Source: Pelecanus crispus
Taxonomy: Eukaryota > Chordata > Aves > Pelecaniformes > Pelecanidae
Direction: 5' to 3'
NCBI RefSeq assembly: GCF_030463565.1
Contig: NC_134648.1
Location: 45,041,498 to 45,105,497 of the forward strand
DNA: 64,000 bases
Below are positions 55,601-61,600 of this stretch, one piece after another. Positions within the stretch are counted from its first letter, which is position 1. Each line of letters opens with the position of its first letter. The translations under genes were made by a program, and so were the position numbers. The notes below the pieces were generated by a model that was not told where the DNA came from, did not search any database, and worked only from the letters and a program-made list of their open reading frames with translations.

Positions 55601-58600
55601 TTTGTATGTCAAGTTATAGGTAAGATTGTATGCTTCAAAGAAACTAGCAAGAAGCATGTTTTTGCTTAGGACAAGAGAATATATACACGGTAGCTGCACT
55701 GGTTGTCTCCTGTGGAATTAGGGCAGCACTAACACCAACACCAGTATATGCATCATTTTGACTGCCCAGCCTTCCATTCATTGTCTTGAACTGATTAAAA
55801 AACCCAAAAATCATAACCCAAACAGACCAAAACCCACACCTTTAAATTTATAGTTATAAAAGTAGAGAGCGTGTGCAGAAATGAGAGCTAACAGAGATTG
55901 GCAGTGCCCCAAAATAGTTATAACAGCTGTTCAACAATCTCTAAGAAAGGAGTTACAGGTTCTCTCCCAGATACCATCATCTCATAGCTTCCGTTAGTCA
56001 AATACAAATATATTTATTAGTCAACAAATACAAATATATCCCAAAGGACTTAAGGGCAGTGGAAAGCAAATTCCTTAAAACAGCAATGCTGGAAGAATGC
56101 AAACTGTACTTGCTCTATGAATAGGTAAGCTCTCTTCAGTACTGTCAGCTATGCTGTTTCATAAGCACCACATTAACTTTGCTACTGGAATTCAAATTCA
56201 CATTTCAAAATAAAGGAGGAAACTTTTTCTGTATGCAGGAACTTATGCTTAAGCCTTACCACTGCAAAAACACACTATAACTTTCTGATTCTGTAGATAT
56301 TAGCTTCAGTGCCTCTGCATCCAGGCTTTGAAGCCTACACGTCAAAGGGGAAAATTTATTGGTGGACTAGAAAGTAATTTAAATTCACTGTAACTTGTTG
56401 AAGTCTAAACGTGGAAGACACTTTGCCTTTTACTACCTAGTGATCTTAACATTAACTTACCCTAGTTCTCAGAAGACAACTATATATATGCAAGTAATAC
56501 CTTGTTGCCAGTTTGAATGAAAAAGTTGGAAAATTAGCTATGACTTTCTCTCTTACAAGTATTACCTTCTACCATCCCAACTCCATATCAGCTAGGCATA
56601 TGCCACATATGGCCTATGCCACACGCTTCCTGTGCCCCAGTTAAGACTTACAGAGATGAAAACAGTATACAAATCTTTTAATTGGCCTAATGCAGTGGTT
56701 AATCCACTACGAACAGTCCTAAAGCACTAGGACACCAGCCGAACGATTGATGGGTTAAAAAAAGAAGTTTCATTTACAGACAAGACTGCTCCATGATTAT
56801 CCACATTTCCTACAGCTTGGCAACGGTCAACATCAGATCATTCAGAGCACAGAAAGGATGTTAACCTATACCTAATGTATGATCAGATGCAGCAACCTTC
56901 CTTACAGAAGTAGTAGATGAAGTCCTCTGTTAATAGGTTCCTTTTAAAAACACTATGTTCTCTTAAAGCATTCTGGTGTTGCCTGCTCACAGACATTAGG
57001 CAAGTATTCTTTTGCAGTGGTGTCATCTAGTGGTCAAATTCAATGAAAAAAGACATTCCTTTTTTTGTATCTGCCATGTTCTGTATGGTTTCTTCCTTCT
57101 TACACACTACCTTCAAGCAATCTATTTTAGTCTGCAGGTGGCTGACTTTTTAATTAAGTTCCATACTAATTGTTGGACAACAACTGGTAAGGCATAGTCA
57201 CATAAGCTATTTTTAAGGGTGGGGGAGGGGGAACTGAAGAGTTAGTAGAGTTGTCCAACCTAAAACCTCAGATCTCTTCACTGCTCAAGTCAGACTGCAA
57301 GTTTACAGATTAATTAACTAATTATCATCCTGCTCACTTGTATACCCTAATAAAGACAGCAATTATTTCTTGCGATAGCATTCAGTCTCAGAACACTGAT
57401 GGTTAATCACAACTGGTTGTTTACCTGCTTTAAATCTACTTTTTCCTCTGACAAAATTAAAAAAAATAAAGCACGCTCCTGACCTCAAGCAGAAAGGAAC
57501 AGATCCTACAGCTGAGTGAGTTACACAGTTGTAGGTTTTATTTGGTGTGTCCGAGGCACTCACTGAGGTTATTTCAGGTAGGCTTTCCACACCACATAGT
57601 TCCAACTTTCAGATAACCGACTTCAGATGCCAACATGTTGAAAATCAATTTCACAAGTTTTAAGTACCAATAATACAACACAGTACTAAGAGAGCAACAA
57701 ATGGACATGTTACTTCAAGAGATATCATTCCTTGTGGAAAAACAAAAAGCCAACTAGTATCATATGGGTCTTAAACTTTTAGTTCTGCAGAGCAAATATA
57801 GGAAGCAATCCCAGTGATGTGGTCAACATTTTTCCTCTGCTTCAATAAAGCGTGAGTTAAGTTAGCTGCTTATTTTACATCTTAACTGACCACGGTTAAC
57901 GTGAAATATTGCTCTAATTTCCCCCCCCCCAACAAAATCTTGAACAATTTCCATGCCTTTTTCAATGAATTACTTTCCATAAACAGCAATTGGACATTCT
58001 AATAACAGTACTTACAGTGTTGGCTGTTTTCAATTCCTTGGCAGCTCAGACAAACTTAATTTAAGTTTTCTGTATATATTATATGATGTTTCTGACTGAT
58101 GTTTCAAATAATAATTTTGTCTTTTATGAAGGCAGTACTAGGAAAACATTGTTACACAACTCCTACAGTTCTTTAACTGGGAATCCAATCCGCTCATGTT
58201 GTAGTAGCACAGCTGCTACTTTGGAGAAAAGTCAGCCCCACTTTAGCCAGAAAAGCTGGACACATGTAAACCAAGAAAAGCTAGCCATTTTTAATCAACA
58301 CATCATCTGAAGGAGTTAAAGAGCAAGCAGAATTATCTCCTTGCTGCTTCTACTAGATTACCAAATTAGACACATCTTTTCCAGAAACTGCCTGAACAAG
58401 CCACATCATACAACTGGGGGGCTTTCTCTGCAATTTCTTTCTAGTTAAGAAGGGCTGTTAAGCCACCAGACATACCAAAACAACAGGAAGACAGAATATC
58501 TCCCAAACTCTCCGGGTTCCTCCTACCAGACCTCAGCAACAAGGCGGAAGCAACCAATTCAAAACTGAGCAGCACAACAAAAGGTTAGAAACCAGAAGAG

Positions 58601-61600
58601 CCTGAGAGGGACATAAGATCAGAAAAAGCAGAATCTGATGCCCCGCTGCATCAACCAGAACACACGGGTTGGATACAAGAACCACCGGTCTCAAAAAAAA
58701 AAAACCAAACATAACCTCCTTCTGCCTAGTCTCTCCACAAAGCACTTGTCCTCTTACTCTTTCTAGATCACCTGTCCATTGCTTACAGTACTATAGACTA
58801 CATCATATGCGCAAGATAAAAACATTTACGTTAAGCCAAAATGCTAACCCTTCTAGTGTTTGGGTTCCCTCCCATTTACTTTGTTCAAAATCTAGAAAGC
58901 TGCATCAAAGCAATCTGTCCTACAAGAATATTACATGTGCGAAGTTAGGAGCTATAAAATATCAATACATAAGTTGTTTGAGCAACCCCGGGTTACACAT
59001 GCATTATGTTGTAGGCTTCACATTAAATGATGCACGGAGCTCAGATAACAAATGATCCTGCTGACATTACATGTGCAAAAATCTTCATACATAAATGCAG
59101 TGGAAGAGTTTACAACACCACAACACAACTGCATTTTCATGATCTGCCAAATTCTGTTGGTCTCATAGGATGCTATTATACTATAGATGGACTGTGACCA
59201 TTTTTGCTAGAAAAGATCACAAAAACATAGCTGCACAGGACAAACATGCACAAATCACTCTGTTGAACAGCCGTGTTATTTACAAGTAACAAGAGTTAGT
59301 ATACTTAATCCCCAATGTAGTACTTCAAAATATAGGTCAAAGTCAACTGTTAATTGGGCAGAAGAATAACTATGCCTCACCTCCTCCCACTTTGTATTCT
59401 TTAATTATATATCTCTAAGCATAAAAATCCCTCTGCATTACTATGTTATTTGCACTGTTTCCTGGATTTAGTGTTAAAGGTCTGAACTAGCTCTCTGCTA
59501 TACACTTCTCTAGAATATCAGTGGTATACAATCAGCTAAGGTGAATTTTTCATGCTTCATTTTACCAGACACAAGTTTATACTTATGTAGTTTTAAAACA
59601 TACAGTCTCTAGCAGGTTAATTCTCAATGGAAATAGATTTTATCTGAATCTTCGATATTTTGAATGCTATCTAGCCCACCCCAAAGGCTTAAGAAATTTA
59701 GCTTATAGCCTATCAATATATTGATCTGTGAAAGTGGAAAATAAACACAAAATTGTTAGATATGTATCTCAACACAATTTTGAATAACCAAGAAGATTGA
59801 ATTAAGGGCTGGTAAAAAAATTGATAGCACTAGCTTCACAAGATACAATCCTATCACAACTTTATCTGAACAGAATTTAGCTTACATGGTAAGCAGAAAC
59901 CATTTTGTTAGGGCAAACAAAAACCGATTTATGATGGTCTAAAAAAAAAGTGAAAAGGATTCTGAATTTCAAAAGATGAAGAAACAAGACAGACTTGTAT
60001 TTACTGCGTATAAGCTTACTTTTCATTTAAGCGTTGAAAAGCTAAAATGCACACATAAATATTTTAGCAAAGAGTTTAGAAAAGCAAGAGAAAGACAGGA
60101 GGGTTGTTCTTGGGGGAAAAAGGTTTGTTCTTCTAAAGCATTCTTTTTTTGCTATTAGTTTAGAGACTGACAGTACCAAAGATTGAAAACAAAGTCATTT
60201 CATTGAGCAAACAAAACCCAACAGCTGAACTACACTGACAGTTCATAATATTCAGGTTTCTAGTTAAAAAAAAAAAAAAGAAAAAAACCCTTATTCTCCA
60301 AGCAAAATGACTGTAATACTAGCGGTAAACTGAGTCTAGTCATTAGACAAGTATAAAGATGAGAAAGATAGAAACAAACTTTGGATATACATTTTCTGTA
60401 CAGAAAGCAACAACTCTACTGAAGTTGTCCTGACTTTGCAGACTGGGACTTCACTGGTTGAAAGGAGTAGAGCAGGGAAAAGATGGAAAGCTTTTCTATT
60501 AAACACTGAACTTACGTACATACCCATACAAATTTCCTTACAACTTATCTCCTGCAGCACATCAACAGATTTTTCTTCCTGGTGTAGTACAAAATTTGCC
60601 TTAAATAAGATCTGGATCACTAAAAAAACTCATACAGAATAACTATGTTCTCCAATGACCATTTTCAACCAGCCCACTCCTATCACCCAGTATATACCAG
60701 ATTACGTGCCGACCTCAGGCTACCCACAGAAGCCAAGAGGTTGTGCCCCATCTACTCTGCAGCATAAGCTGGCACCTGCCTCCTGAAAAAAGCAAAACAA
60801 AACAACCCCACAAACAAAGAATAACAACAACAAAAAAACCAGCGACAGCTGAACCCACAAAGGCTTTAGAAAACATTCTGCAGGTATTTCCAAGTTGAGC
60901 ACATTTAAGCCTTTCCCATTTTAAACCTCAGTTAGGTGAAATGGCAAACTCATTTAGACAAAACATGGACCTTTTCTAGTCCTCTCCCAGAAGCTGTTTT
61001 AAAGAAAGACTCAAGTTAGCTACGTGTTGTAAAACAACTTATTTATACTACAGAGCATATGTACCAATGACATGAGAAAGCAAGCATCTGAAGCTTAAAA
61101 TTCTTCCAAGTTTTTAATCAGTCTAAGATAACAATAAAAACATTTGCAATATATACATGAGTATAAGGGTAAACATAACACTGAGTGGGGGAAAAAAACC
61201 CACATCACACTAAATCCCAGATGATCACATATTACAAACATTTTATGATTAATTCCCAGCTTCTCTGAGAATGCAGTCACAATGTTCACCACTACCTATA
61301 AAAAGAAAAAAATCCAACTTCCATTGATTCTTTAAGCTTTCAATAGTTCCGCCATTCTGAGTACACAAAACACCATGTGATGAATTACATTCTAGATTAT
61401 TTCATCAAAACTTTCATATGATTTTTCATTCATAGCTTCCCCTAGTTTCTCATTAAATCTCATTGTATAAACAACCCACCTTTCTCACACCAGGGGACTG
61501 ACATTCCTTTGCAAATCCACCACATGGACCAAAAAACTGCAGTGTTAGGACCTGAGAGAGCTGTCCTGCCTCCACAGCTGCTTCTAAGCTAAGAAAAGAG

